A stretch of 64,000 nucleotides of DNA from Coniochaeta sp. PMI_546 (taxonomy: Eukaryota > Ascomycota > Sordariomycetes > Coniochaetales > Coniochaetaceae), in NCBI GenBank assembly GCA_021432605.1, contig MU271150.1, positions 1,488,001 through 1,552,000 of the forward strand, written 5' to 3'. Made by a program: the position numbers and the translations under genes. Below, one piece after another: positions 23,461 to 34,709 of this stretch (positions are counted from its first letter, which is position 1; every line of letters starts with the position of its first letter). The notes below the pieces were generated by a model. That model did not search any database, was not told the DNA's origin, and worked only from the letters and a program-made list of their open reading frames with translations.

Positions 23461-24369
23461 TGTCGAATTCGGTAAAAGACCTTGGTGGTGATAGGAGGAC
23501 TACCTCAGAGGAAGGGACCCATGCCCTAAGTCGGGCCAGGTACGGTATATGAGAGACGCATCACAGATTCGACAACAAGAGCCCGGAAGCCATTTCATAG
23601 CCAGCAGCTGCAATCAAAAGTTTCGGCTTGCAGTTGGGAAGTGGAAAGTGGAGAGGTTCAAGCCGCATCACGCAGCGGAAACTTCCAGGATATATGTACG
23701 TAGCCCTTTGCACATATGGTCAGCCCACTGCTGCGTCCAGCCTGCAAGGTAGGTAGGTACTTCAAGACATTGCTTGGAGATTTGGGGGGGATTCGACACA
23801 ACTTTGTGGCGTCCCGTCCCTTGCTTGCATGTGTACATGTTCAAGTTGAAGGCGGCAAGCTCCTAGCAGTTCCTCACTCCTGATGTACGCTAGTTTCGCG
23901 CTAGTCGAGGCTGAAAGGTCTAGACCGTCTCCGCCAAGGAAGCCTATCTGAGTTGAGTCCTGACAGCCTGGCATAACCCACTTTCCTTGGATGAGGACAA
24001 AGAGACAGTGTGGACTACACGTGTATGGTCTTCACTAAGAGCTTTGACAGGAGCTTTAATTTGGGGAAATGGAGAACTCGATGAACTTCCGGAAAGCTGG
24101 AAATCCAAGTTGCTCAGAGTAAGGTAGGTTCCCAAGCAATGTAGGGTAAGGTACTTAATGTGAGGAAATACCAAGGTTCATCCACGATGTCTTAGTCATC
24201 CGAGGTAATTGTGTTGTGGATTACGGTAGCTCCTGCCCAACATCACAGAGGAAGCGCAATTTAAATCTTAATTCCTTGAAGGAGGGAGTTGGCAGCGAGT
24301 ATCCAGCAGTCCATGAATAAGGTTACCTTAGTTATATAGCTCTCCAAGACTAGATTCCGTAACATTAAC
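23461..24369. other. Divergent promoter region
   Basis: The 909 bp lie between the start codons of the secreted protein gene (-) and ATG10 (+) and hold both promoters. No other gene is visible. Confidence 0.5.
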
Positions 24370-25257
24370 ATGGAGAGCAGCTATAAGAAGTCGTCAGAAT
24401 TTGACAATTACCCGTTCCTGACACCAGAGGAGTTTGCCGAGGCGTGTCACCAGCTCGACAGAAAGTACATCCAAGCTGAGCTCGGACCCCTGAGGCGGCA
24501 ATGGAAGCTCAGGGTCAACACGGCGCTCATCATGGCCTTCACGCCTGCAGCGGAATACAGCACATACCTGCAGATCATCCGTCCTCTCGAGCTGGACCTC
24601 GACGATGGGGATCTGTCCACCGCACTCGATAAACTGTCATTTGATGTCACACATGGTACAGAGACAGCCTCACTAGACGCAGACGAGCAGATGCTCGAGG
24701 CCGAAGACCAAGACGAGGTATGACCCGGCCACGCCAGGCATCAGATATTTGTCCACAGTGCTCACATTACTCAGGCTGCGCTACCCAAACCGCCTGCTCA
24801 GCAAAGGTTCGCGTACGTTACATACGAGATTCACCTGCACCCTTCCTACAGAAGTCCCTGTCTCTGGTTCACGCTCCACGGCCTGCCGCCGGACGAACCA
24901 GCATTCAACATCGACACAGTCTTCAGACGTCTGGTGCCGGAGCAGTACAAAGACGGGCTCCGGAACGCTGGACCAATAGGCGGTATCTCGGCAGATGTAG
25001 GTTTCCTTTTGCTTTTTGACCTTCTCTGTTCCATGAGTTAACTAGACGCTCTTAACGCTGAGATCTAGCTGCTAACAAACCCACGTTTTCAGCATCACCC
25101 TATCACGGGAGTTCCTTGCTTCTTCATCCACCCTTGCCTGCTTGGCGAGGCTATGACCAACTTTGACTGTTCGAAAGAGGACTACCTCATGGTCTGGCTG
25201 GGGTTGGTAGGTGGATGCGTGGGCTTGTGGGTGCCGAAGGAGATGGCTCTCGGCTGA
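24370..25257 (+). CDS. atg10: Autophagy E2-like enzyme ATG10
   Basis: Three exons, 24370-24717, 24775-24996 and 25093-25257, with 57- and 96-nt GT-AG introns; 244 residues. The joined protein has the ATG3/ATG10 domain with FAYVTYEIHLHPSYRSPCLW, then HHPITGVPCFFIHPC. The Cys of the HPC motif (Cys205) is the expected thioester-forming active-site residue. Atg10 takes activated Atg12 from Atg7 and joins it to Atg5, so it is needed for autophagosome formation. The N-terminal LTPEEFAEACHQL helix is also typical. The 3' end faces the U2B''-like gene with only 67 bp between the two stop codons. Confidence 0.95.
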
Positions 25258-25324
25258 AGCCAACTTGAGGCTGGTCGAACAGATTTCCGTCCTAGCCAGA
25301 CGATATTATCTTGGCCCCGGGGTA

Positions 25325-26050
25325 TCACTCATCATCACTGTCCTCCTCCATAGCGACGTCTGAATCGCTCTCTTCCTCCTCCTCGTCTCTTGGCCGCTTG
25401 GTACCCCTACTCGCCGGCGATGCAGCGTCGGTCGCTTCCGCACCCCCCGGCTTCAATGTGCCCGGAGCAGCAGACGTCGCGGGAGCCGCTTGACCAGGGA
25501 CCGGCGCGTTGAAGATGCTCTGCTGGAGGTCTGTGACTTCGACGTGTGCTGCGGAAGCGGTTGTGGGGAGTTTGAAGGTTCCGTCGAGTTTGGCGACGAC
25601 GTTTGACTTGGACTTGGCGTACGATATTTTCTGAGCCTGTCAGCATAGATCGTGGAAAGGGTAAAACCTGATACAGTGGATCCTCACCATCTTGTGTCCA
25701 AAAATCTCGAATCCGTCGAGCGACCGCATTGCTTGCGTGGCTGTCTGGATGTCACGGTAGACAATGTGAGCCTGGCCGCGCATCTTCATCGTCTTGAGTG
25801 CGACGACGTCGAGCACCGGGCCGTGTGTCGAGAAGAGCATGTAGAGCGCTGTCCGTAGATCCTCCTTTTGAATCTTTGACGAGGGTAGGTTCGTAACGTA
25901 TAATCTGTCAAGCACGAGTTAGGCCTATGTCGAAAAAAGAATGTTTGTAGCGGTTGGACTGTTTGCTCACGTCTGATTTGGAGGAACGAGGGCGACCTTG
26001 GCTGGAAGTCCGGACGGAGGAGGCCCCCTACTTGGAATCGTTGACGCCAT
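25325..26050 (-). CDS. U1A/U2B''-type snRNP protein, one RRM
   Basis: Three exons, 26050-25971, 25904-25688 and 25630-25325, with 66- and 57-nt GT-AG introns; 200 residues. Residues about 25-105 form an RRM with RNP2 LYVTNL and RNP1 RGQAHIVY, and the segment KIQKEDLRTALYMLFSTHG resembles the U1A/U2B'' first RRM (KxKxDELKKSLYAIFSQFG pattern). The RRM ends in MKISYAKSKSN across the last splice site. A low-complexity stretch and a very acidic tail (PRDEEEEESDSD) follow. With a single RRM it is closest in layout to U2 snRNP B'' (yeast Msl1), which binds stem-loop IV of U2 snRNA; U1A (Mud1) has two RRMs. Choice between U1A and U2B'' is inference. Confidence 0.9.
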
Positions 26051-26408
26051 CTTGCAAGACTGACGGCTGGCCTCGAATGGGATGCGATGAATTGGTGTCG
26101 TGTTTTGGTATGATCGCGATTGATGTAACTTTTTGGTAGCACCGCGGGACAAAAGCTGGATGCGAATTCGAAGGCTGGACTAGAATCACCCCCCATATGA
26201 TAGGTACCCGCTCCCACTAGCACTGGAGCTAGGCAGGCTAACCCCACACTTGGTCGTGACGACGTACTACTGTCGTTCAGTACATATGTCCCCTCCGCAT
26301 TACGGCTCAACTCCAAAACGTCTTGAACTTCACAACGACAACCTCACCTCTTTGTGATTCTAGCTAGCGGTAGTAGAGAGCTCCTCCTATCGCCCTATCA
26401 TCGTCAAC
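26051..26408. promoter_or_regulatory. Compact divergent promoter, snRNP gene / ARPC1
   Basis: Only 358 bp separate the two start codons, so both core promoters must overlap or abut here. No individual motif can be assigned with confidence. Confidence 0.5.
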
Positions 26409-27657
26409 ATGGCCGCTCCCGAGGTTCACCATCTCTTCCACCACCCAATCGCCGACCATGCCTTCACTGCTGACCACAAGACGCTGGCCGTTGCTCGCGA
26501 GAACACCGTCGAGCTGTACGGCAAGGTCGGCAATGCCTTCAAGCTGAAGGACGAGCTCAGTGCCCACGACAAGACGGTCACCAGCGTCGACATTGCCCCC
26601 AACTCTGGCCGCATCGTCTCTTGTTCTCAAGGTATGCCCCTTAGCTCCCCAAAACTCAGCCCCTTGCGTAGCCGTTGGCAAGAAGCAGACCACCTGGATG
26701 GGATCTTAACACAGTTACAGACCGCAATGCCTTCGTCTGGGAGCCCACACCAGAGGGCTACAAGCCCACCCTCGTCCTCCTCCGTATCAACCGCGCGGCC
26801 ACCTTCGTCCGGTGGGCTCCCTCCGAGACCAAGTTCGCCGTCGGCTCCGGCGACCGCGCCATCGCAGTCTGCTACTTCGAAGACGAGAACAATTGGTGGG
26901 TATCCAAGCACCTCAAGAAGCCCATCCGCAGCACCGTCACCACCGTGAGCTGGCACCCCAACTCGGTCCTGCTGGCCGCCGGCTCCACCGACGCCCACGC
27001 CCGCGTCTTCTCCAGCTTCATCAAGGGCGTCGACCCGAAACCCGCGCCCGGCGTGTGGGGCGAGCGCCTCCCCTTCAACACCGTCTGCGGCGAGTACCTC
27101 AACAACTCCGCCGGCTGGGTGCACTCGGTCGCCTTCTCGCCGAGCGGCGATGCCTTGGCCTTTGCCGCGCACGACAGCAGCATTACCGTCGTCTACCCCA
27201 GCGGACCGGACCAGCCACCCAAGGCCATCATCAGTATCAACACGCAGCTTCTGCCGTTCATGAGCCTCATTTGGAACGGCGAGGCGGAGATCATCGCTGC
27301 GGGGTACGATTGCGAGGCCTTCCGCTTCAAGGGCGATGCTCAGGGGTGGCAGCTGAGTGGCACTCTGGAATCGAAGGGACGGCCGGGTTTGGGAGATGCG
27401 CGCGAGGAGTCGGCTCTCAACATGTTCAGGCAGATGGATCTGAAGGGCAAGGCGAAGGATGACACGCAGCTCAAGACGGTGCATCAGAACACCATTACCA
27501 CCCTCCGGGCGTACGAGACGTCCGGTGAGTCGGTGAGGAAGTTTAGCAGTAAGTTTCTCCGTAAATCCCTCGACGAGTGACTAAAGTGATGGAAGAAAGC
27601 TGACATGAGGTTGCAGCAAGCGGTGTTGATGGACGGGTTGTCATCTGGCATACCTAG
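26409..27657 (+). CDS. arc40: Arp2/3 complex 41-kDa subunit (WD40), ARPC1
   Basis: Three exons, 26409-26631, 26721-27548 and 27617-27657, with 89- and 68-nt GT-AG introns; 363 residues, a normal length for ARPC1. The protein begins PEVHHLFHHPIADHAF, as in ARPC1 proteins, and is a seven-bladed WD40 propeller with KTVTSVDIAPNSGRIVSCSQ then DRNAFVW, FVRWAPSETKFAVGSGDRAI and TTVSWHPNSVLLAAGSTD. The last 13 residues (SGVDGRVVIWHT) complete the final blade and lie in a 41-nt terminal exon. ARPC1 is the propeller subunit of the Arp2/3 actin nucleator that builds cortical actin patches for endocytosis. Confidence 0.95.
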
Positions 27658-28598
27658 AGCTGTTATAGAAACGCACCATGAATTACGATATCGCTCGTAT
27701 GATCTTTCCCAACGTCTACTGCTGTTTCGTGGCTATCGAGTTGCTCTGATATAGTCGTCGTGACCTTTCTAAGCGTATGAGACTCATCGCTCGTATTTCT
27801 GATATGCCCAACATTCCTAGCTATCTGTTGCCTTTTTGGTGCTTCTGAGGTTGACTGTTCAACGCCATCCAGAACTTGTACGTGAGAACCTCGCCTTCAT
27901 TTTCCAGTACAATAGTTGGGTGCGTGGCTCTCTCTGGCCCACAGTTCAGTTTTGTCTTTCCACTCTTTCTACCACTCCAGATGACCTGCTACTAAAAGAT
28001 CGTAAAATAAAGGGGGATCGACCCTAAAAATACCGTCGGAACGAGTGCGAGCGACAAAGACAGCAGCCACCAGGGCATCGGCCAGGGAAGTTCAACAAGG
28101 GCATCATCGAAAGGCACAACGAAGACTTACAGTAGGCATCTTAATCTCAATAAACAAGATCAGCGACGGGCGTTTGCAAGGGTTACAAGCGAGTCCTTAC
28201 AAAGAGGCTTTGAGCTCTGACAGCAGTCTCTCCAGCAGTTGGTGGGCCTTCTATCTCTCTTCCAAGGGACCCTGACGAGAGGGTTTCTGGAATACAACAC
28301 TTTCGTTTGTCTACTACCAGCCGTTTCGATGGGAGCTACAGTTGGAGTTGATGTTTCGCACACAACACGCGGATATTCCATTAAAAATGAGATGTTCCTG
28401 GTTGTTACTTATATTCTTTATGAACGCCACGGATGGTATCATAAGTTGCACACGCTCGATGAAACCCGCTAGAATCTATACCCACGATATCACCACGCTA
28501 GTCGATGTAATGGGACGCCAGACTGGATGTAACTCCTCAACTATCCCAAGTAGAAACATGACGGAAGAATTCTTGGCATGGACCGGGTCAAGAGACTG
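27658..28598. other. Intergenic region between convergent genes
   Basis: The 941 bp lie between the stop codons of ARPC1 (+) and the sugar transporter (-). Short frames around 28240-28630 on the plus strand show no domain and I do not call them genes. Confidence 0.5.
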
Positions 28599-30726
28599 TT
28601 ACGGTATGTACCTCAGCTTCCTTGTAGCGTAAGCAGCCGCAAGCGTACTCGCCGCCCCGATAAACAAGCACACCGCAATCGCGTTCGGCCCATCGGTACC
28701 ATGGTGTTCCGAAGGGTGCGCGTCGGTCGCTAGCTCGGGCGACTTACCCGGCTCGAGCACCGCAAAGATGACGGTGCTCATGAATGTGCCAATGAACTGC
28801 GGCAGGGTGGTGTAGATGTTCAGGATACCGAAGTAGACGCCCGACAGTTCACCCGTGTTAGTGGCAGATGGTGCGTCGGAGGAGTGCTGTTCTAGGCGGG
28901 TGGTGCGGTCTGTCATTTCGATGTTCGAGCTGACCGACAGACGTCGATACGAGCCGCTTGCGGGCTCGCCGCTGAGTTTGTTGACTTCGACCCCGAGGAA
29001 GGTTGTGGGCGCCCACATGGCTATCGTCCAGGGTAGACCGCAGATGGCCACCAGCACAGTGGCAAAGCGGAAACTCGCTGCGAAGGGGGCCAGGAACATG
29101 GCTGCCGAGTAGATGAGGTGGCTGAAGAACCAGGCTGTCAGAAGATCAGGCTTGATTTTGTTGAACTTTTCGATCCAAGGTGCTAGGCTCGCAGGTGGCC
29201 GATGTGTGAACGACTCGTCGTCTGGCGCCTTGATGAACAGCGGCAGAATCCAGGCCGACAGGAACGTGACTAGACTGTACACTGTGAGCGCCATGCTGCC
29301 TATCCGCCCCATATCTCCCAGCGCATCGGAGCTATTCTTCGCGTCCTCTGGCACGTCGTAGCGGAAGTATGTCTCGCCCACCCAGGTGCTGCTATATATG
29401 AGAAAGGGGAACCAGCCGATCCAGGACCAGAAGACAGCCCAGCAGATGGCTTGGATGCGTGGCGGAAGAGTGAGGAGGGTGGACCAGATCTGGGAAAAGA
29501 CTTTGAAGCGGCCCTGAGCTCGGCGCGAATCCTGCTTCACAGAGATCAGGATGCGCTCGGTCACGGCCCAGCAGGTGATTAATGAGCTGGTGAGCATGCC
29601 GAGGGCGGCGATTACGGTTAGCTGCTTGAACTGCGTGTCGCCTAGCGTGGTGCCGAGGAGGGAGACGAGATCTATTGCGCCCATGCCGTAACCTGTTATA
29701 TGACCTATTGAGGACATTCTGCTCGCTGTTGCTTTAAATTTAGTCGTCAATCTACCAAAGAGGGAATAGGGCTAGATCACGGACCCCATGCTGCACCGGC
29801 TTGCTGCTTTTGCGCGGGCAGTGTATCCACGACGAGACTTCTTGAACATGACATGACTGGAGACACTGCTTAGTATGCAATTCTGAACGATAAATTCTGG
29901 CGATGGTCAGACTCACCGGCGTTGATCGCAAAGTCAGTGGCGTATAGGGCCAGAATAGCTACTGCTATGGTGGGAACTTTGGCACTCTGCTTGTCTGCGA
30001 TGAAGAAGCCGACTATCTCTTTTGTGAAGCCCAGAGCAAGGAGGCTGCAGACGACAACCATCGTTGCCGCCATGATGATAGGTCTCCTTCGGCCCCATTT
30101 CGACCTTGACTGATCCGATATCACTCCAATAACCGGCTGAACGATCAGACCTGACAAAGGACCTGCTATCCACACCACCGATGTCTGTCCTTTTGTCAAC
30201 CCTAGGGAGAGGAGATATGGCGTGCAGTAGGTCATTTCGATGCCCCACGTGAAGCTGCAGAACCGTTGTCAGTAGTTGACTCGGCATTCGGGAAGCGGTG
30301 TTGAACGAACGTCATGCCAACCGAACTGAATGTCAACAGCATCATACGCATCGCCTCGGAGCTGCCCTTCACCGAGGGCTGCCCGGCCCAGCTCGACATG
30401 TTCGCGGGGTCGTTCTCGAGTAACGGTGCTTCGTCTTCGTTGTCTGCTGCGTGTCTTGAATCTACTTCGTCTCCGGTCAGCCAATGCTCGTCGTCTGCTC
30501 CGGACTTGTCCTCCTGCCGTCTGTCTAGCGAGTGTGTCGTATCCTCCGATTTGACTACCTCTTCTGGGTTGGCGCTCGTGTGCTCGTTGTCCGCTTGAGC
30601 GTCGGCAGAATCGCGTGTATGCAACGGGACTTTGATCGGTGATGCCGCGCTACCTAGGTTGGAGTCAATATGTATGTGTCGGGTAGGAATTGCTGCAAGC
30701 AGCGAATGATCTGACGTCGGGAACAT
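28599..30726 (-). CDS. GPH/sucrose-transporter-family sugar:H+ symporter
   Basis: Four exons on the minus strand, 30726-30311, 30254-29917, 29856-29785 and 29725-28599, with introns of 56, 60 and 59 nt; 650 residues. The first ~120 residues are hydrophilic and acidic. Membrane helices then begin near MLLTFSSVGMTFTWGIEMTY. Family marks are LGLTKGQTSVVWIAGPLSGL, VIGVISDQSRSKWGRRRPII (the conserved loop 2-3 motif), TDFAINAVMSCSRSLVVD, LPAQKQQAGAAW and MSSIGHITGYGMGAIDL. This is the plant SUT/animal SLC45/fission yeast Sut1 group, which import sucrose, maltose or related glucosides with protons. Substrate is not determinable. Two donors are slightly unusual (GTTCGT, GTCCGT), but the junction frame and conserved residues support them. 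Confidence 0.9.
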
Positions 30727-31341
30727 CTTGCGCTAAGGGAGAGTACACGCGGCCGGCTTCAAGGGGGGAAGATGACGTTTAGAGGCAATGGCTCTCTTAC
30801 CGGCATATGGCTGTCAGGTTGGCGTGTGTCACGCCAGGTTGGCGGTGACTAACACGCTGGAGATTCCAAGCGTTGGCAAGAAGAAGTTCAAGGAAGGTGC
30901 GGCTTGGTGTATGGCTGCCTTTACAAACCCCGTCTCACAACCAGATGGACGCAGAAAAGGGTCCAAAAGGAGACGAACATGTGGCTGTAAGTCGCTTATC
31001 GGACACGCGATCGCGATGCGATACGAGGCCAAGATAAAAGGGGTTAGCCGTGACGTACCGTTCCGCGCAAGCTGTCAGGTACAAATTGATGGTGGAGCTC
31101 ATCCTTCGTGTTGGTACTCGGCATGATTGGCACGAAGGTATCCCTTGTACCCTCATTACCCGGCATTTGATGATGACATGATGAAGTTCTCCCAGTTTCA
31201 AACACTACATATATGACGGGTACGGAAAACTCTATGGGATTTATTTAGATTTATACTGCACCAAAAGTATCCAGGCTCAGCGCAACCTCATGTCGGAGGC
31301 AGTTTGGCTCCGTCTATCGACCTGTTGATAACAGTCACCCC

Positions 31342-31357
31342 GAGGGTTAGGGTTAAC
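31342..31357 (+). repeat. Telomere-like 16-mer, copy 1
   Basis: GAGGGTTAGGGTTAAC holds two tandem copies of the fungal telomere unit TTAGGG. The same 16 bases occur on the other strand at 59286-59301. Short telomere-like boxes in promoters are also known protein-binding sites, so this need not be a telomere relic. Confidence 0.6.
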
Positions 31358-31623
31358 AACCCCACCATTGACCGTCATGGAGGGGCAGATTTTCACGATG
31401 CCGGTGCCGGATTCAGGAACGTGTTACAACTTTTTTAATCGCATTGGACATCAACCCCCACGCCAGAGCATATACCGTCTGACTTTTCGCAATTGCAAAG
31501 TATTGATTGTTACCTGGACGGTATAATACTACGTCAACCTCATCATTGGCTGGACATCTCTGAACATGCAAGTACCCCTCTTCTTCCGTCTCCGTGACCG
31601 CTGTGCTATTATTGGTATCACCG

Positions 31624-31629
31624 GAGTCA
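31624..31629 (-). promoter_or_regulatory. Possible CPC1/Gcn4 half-site upstream of HIS1
   Basis: GAGTCA (TGACTC on the other strand) is the core of the binding site for the cross-pathway-control activator CPC1/Gcn4, which induces histidine-pathway genes under amino-acid starvation. It lies about 170 bp before the HIS1 start. A hexamer can occur by chance. Confidence 0.35.
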
Positions 31630-31781
31630 TAGGCCCAGTGATGTGCGCTGTCATTGAAAGGCGTACAAGCTCAAGAAACTAATGCCATATCTACAGCTAT
31701 ACCCTGGCTCTTCCATTACCCGGCTGTTGATATCGCAGTCGTGCTACTCCAATCCGACACTTATAGGTCGGGCCTTAGCTC

Positions 31782-31787
31782 GAGTCA
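31782..31787 (-). promoter_or_regulatory. Second possible CPC1/Gcn4 half-site
   Basis: A second GAGTCA lies only 9 bp before the predicted HIS1 start codon. Being so close it may fall within the leader, making function less sure than for the upstream copy. Confidence 0.25.
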
Positions 31788-31796
31788 TTGCCCGCC

Positions 31797-33006
31797 ATGG
31801 ATCTCGTCAACCAGTTAGTCCCTCCTCTTTTTCCTCAATGGCGCCCCTCTCCTGGTCTCTGCCTGGTGTATACCATATTGTCTCGACCGTCTCAAACATG
31901 GCCGACCTGCTGACGCTCCAACAAAGTCTAGAAGGCCGCCTTCTCTTCGCGGTGCCTAAGAGTGAGTCACCCACCCCTACCCAGTGTCCTCTTCCTATAA
32001 TCTAACTCTGTGTCCAGAGGGCCGTCTCCTCCAAGCCTCACTCAACCTCCTCGAAGGCGCCGATATCCAATTTCGCCGCGAGAACCGCCTCGACATAGCC
32101 CTGGTCAAGAATCTGCCCATCGCCCTCGTCTTTCTGCCCGCAGCCGACATCCCGACCTTCGTTGGCGAGGGCCGCGTCGATCTGGGCATTACAGGCTACG
32201 ACCAGGTACAAGAACACGATGCCGGCGTTCGTGCCCTGGCGGCCGCGTCAGGCCTGAGCGCCGAGTCGCGAGAGGCCGCCGATAAGCTGCAAGGCTGCGA
32301 GACGGTCATGGATCTGGGCTTTGGACACTGTAAGCTCCAGACCCAGGTCCCGGCCAAGGGCGCGTATGTGACGACGAAGGACTTGATCGGAAAGAATATC
32401 GGGACTAGTTTTGTCAGGCTGGCGGAGGAGCACTTTGCCAAGTTAGAGGCAGAGCAAGAGGGTGTAACTAATGGAGATATTGCCGGGTGGAAGTTGAAGA
32501 CCAAGATCATCGAGTTGAGCGGCAGTGTCGAGGCTGCTTGTGCGCTGGGAGTAGCGGATGGTATAGTCGATCTTGTTGGTAAGTCGAACAAGACCCTTAG
32601 TTCCATCCACCAGACACTGACGCCCCCAGAATCCGGTGAAACAATGAAAGCCGCCGGCCTCAAAGCCATCGACACAGTAGTGGACTCATCGGCGATTCTG
32701 ATTAGGTCCCGGAATCCCAGCAACCCGGACGTAGTCGACCTGATCGCCTCGCGGATACGTGGTGTCATCACAGCACAGAAGTACGTCCTGTGCCAGTACA
32801 ACATCGACCGCACCAAACTGGACAAGGCTAAGGCCATCACGCCCGGCAAGCGCGCGCCGACTGTCACATCGCTCGAGGAAGACGGCTGGGTTGCCGTCAG
32901 CTCCATGGTGGAGAAGAAGAAGATTGCGCCCGTCATGGACGAGCTGACCAAGGTCGGGGCGACGGATATTCTTGTGCTGGATATCCACAATAGCAGGACG
33001 AGCTGA
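31797..33006 (+). CDS. his1: ATP phosphoribosyltransferase, histidine biosynthesis step 1
   Basis: Four exons: 31797-31813, 31927-31961, 32018-32578 and 32630-33006, with introns of 113, 56 and 51 nt; 329 residues. The 17-nt first exon is chosen because it restores the conserved start MDLVNHLEGRLLFAVPKKGR; an ATG at 31898 would give a non-conserved N-terminus. The last intron is 51 nt, in frame and stop-free, but removing it gives the conserved VDLVESGETM, so it is probably spliced. Further marks are LPIALVFLPAADIPTFVGEG and DLGITGYD in the catalytic part, then a C-terminal regulatory domain (GVITAQKYVLCQYN to TDILVLDIHNSR). This is the long, histidine-inhibited HisG form. It condenses ATP and PRPP. 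Confidence 0.94.
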
Positions 33007-34104
33007 TCTGCCTGCTACTGCGTTAGAACTAGACTTTGATATACCCTCTGTAGAGCTGCTTCTTGGGCCTTACGTGTCGTTTTGGGACTGGTGGGGAAAA
33101 ACTAGAGAATCAAGAGGAGTTATGTTGATCTTTTTGACTATCTAATACTATCTACTCGATGTGTTAGTGGTAGAGTGGCAGTGGCGATATACCTATCCTG
33201 CTGCTGAATGCGAGCTCTATTCCTCCAGGACAATCGTAATATTTCAGAATCCGGGGACCAAATGCAGAACGACCATGATGAAAAACCCGAAATTGCAAAC
33301 GTACTTCGCACATCAAATGTTATTCTGCAAGTGAAGTCGAAGAATGTCTTATGTCTTATTCAGAAACCAGCAAGTCGACAGCCTCGTAACAACCCCGGCA
33401 GCCCAAGCTCTCTGTATGATTTTAAAGGTCATGAGCTTTAGAATGCCCTTTGTCTATATCCAGAAGAACAGAGAGTGAGTTCCCTTCTTGACCTGCTCCG
33501 TAGATTCTAAGAGGTTGCCTCAAGGCTTCGGTTTCCCCTCAACGAAGCTTGATACATCGATAACATCGCGTATAGCTGAGGAAGCCGTCGCTCAAACGTC
33601 ACCACTAAGGTCTTTTCACCCCCTATATAACCTGCTACTACGACCAAGGGGGACCACCATATCATAAGTAGGTAAACAACAATCTGGATCTTAAGACATA
33701 GTTATAGCTTCAACGGCAAGACATACATGTAGGCGTTTGGACGCATGCTAAAAACAATCACAGAGTTTCACGAGCATAAAGTGCAAGCGTGTTGAATAAT
33801 AATGTGTGCCTCTCCTGATTAATGTCGCTGACCACAGCAATGTGCCTCTCGAGATACCTTGCTTGCAGGTAACAGCTTGCCCTGGACGGATAATTCGTCC
33901 TGATTTCCACGCACCTGGCGGGGGGCCAAGCTCTTTCGTCTCTTCCCTCAACGTCCAACCCTGGGCAATCTGGGCTTCGACACGACGGAGGCGCACTCTA
34001 GATGAATGACCCTAGGCTTCTCAGCGTCGGTCTTGAGCTTGACAATCTCATTTTCGAGCACAACTTTCTATTCTTTGAGTCTCTGGACGCCAGATGGCGA
34101 TTTA
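33007..34104. other. Intergenic region downstream of HIS1
   Basis: About 1.1 kb with no coding character on either strand; it leads into the repeat block at 34105. Confidence 0.5.
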
Positions 34105-34498
34105 AAGAAGAGGAGAGGAAAGAAGAGGAGAGGAAAGAAGAGGAGAGGAAAGAAGAGGAGAGGAAAGAAGAGGAGAGGAAAGAAGAGGAGAGGAAAGANN
34201 NNNNNNNNNNNNNNNNNNNNNNNNNNNNNNNNNNNNNNNNNNNNNNNNNNNNNNNNNNNNNNNNNNNNNNNNNNNNNNNNNNNNNNNNNNNNNNNNNNNN
34301 NNNNNNNNNNNNNNNNNNNNNNNNNNNNNNNNNNNNNNNNNNNNNNNNNNNNNNNNNNNNNNNNNNNNNNNNNNNNNNNNNNNNNNNNNNNNNNNNNNNN
34401 NNNAAGAAGAGGAGAGGAAAGAAGAGGAGAGGAAAGAAGAGGAGAGGAAAGAAGAGGAGAGGAAAGAAGAGGAGAGGAAAGAAGAGGAGAGGAAAGAA
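34105..34498. repeat. 15-bp purine-only minisatellite, interrupted by an assembly gap
   Basis: The unit AAGAAGAGGAGAGGA repeats about six times on each side of a run of N at 34199-34403. The visible copies are practically identical, so the array probably continues through the gap, whose true length is unknown. One strand is pure purine, so triplex or slipped structures are possible. The unit length is a multiple of three, so all frames stay open; these frames are not evidence for genes. Confidence 0.95.
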
Positions 34499-34550
34499 AT
34501 GGAAGGGCTGGACATCGAACACGGGTCACGGTCACAGGTCACATTAGAAT

Positions 34551-34578
34551 GCAAGGCAAGGCAAGGCAAGGCAAGGCA
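34551..34578 (+). repeat. GCAAG pentamer tandem array
   Basis: Five perfect copies of GCAAG plus GCA. The reverse complement, CCTTGC, recurs as part of the tandem array at 35041-35085. Confidence 0.9.
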
Positions 34579-34709
34579 TACCTTATTATAACTGAGTCAC
34601 GGGCACAGTTCATTACGCGCGGGTGTGGCTTCCAAATTGATGCTGATATATAGGAAGGCACGCCTTGTGGAAGGAGCCCGCCTGCCAATGGAATGTTATT
34701 GGGAGGCAA

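Larger units (their letters stand above)
30727..31796. other. Divergent promoter region, sugar transporter / HIS1
   Basis: This 1.07-kb region holds both promoters. It carries two GAGTCA elements near the HIS1 side and a telomere-like 16-mer at 31342-31357, listed separately. No extra gene is supported. Confidence 0.5.

Noticed and set aside
26627-27484. Minus-strand frame of 285 codons opposite ARPC1
   Set aside because: It mirrors the GC-rich codon pattern of ARPC1 and shows no domain.
33998-34653. Open frames on both strands across the purine minisatellite
   Set aside because: The repeat unit is 15 bp, so every frame without a stop in the unit stays open; the frames also run through N. 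They reflect repeat structure, not genes.
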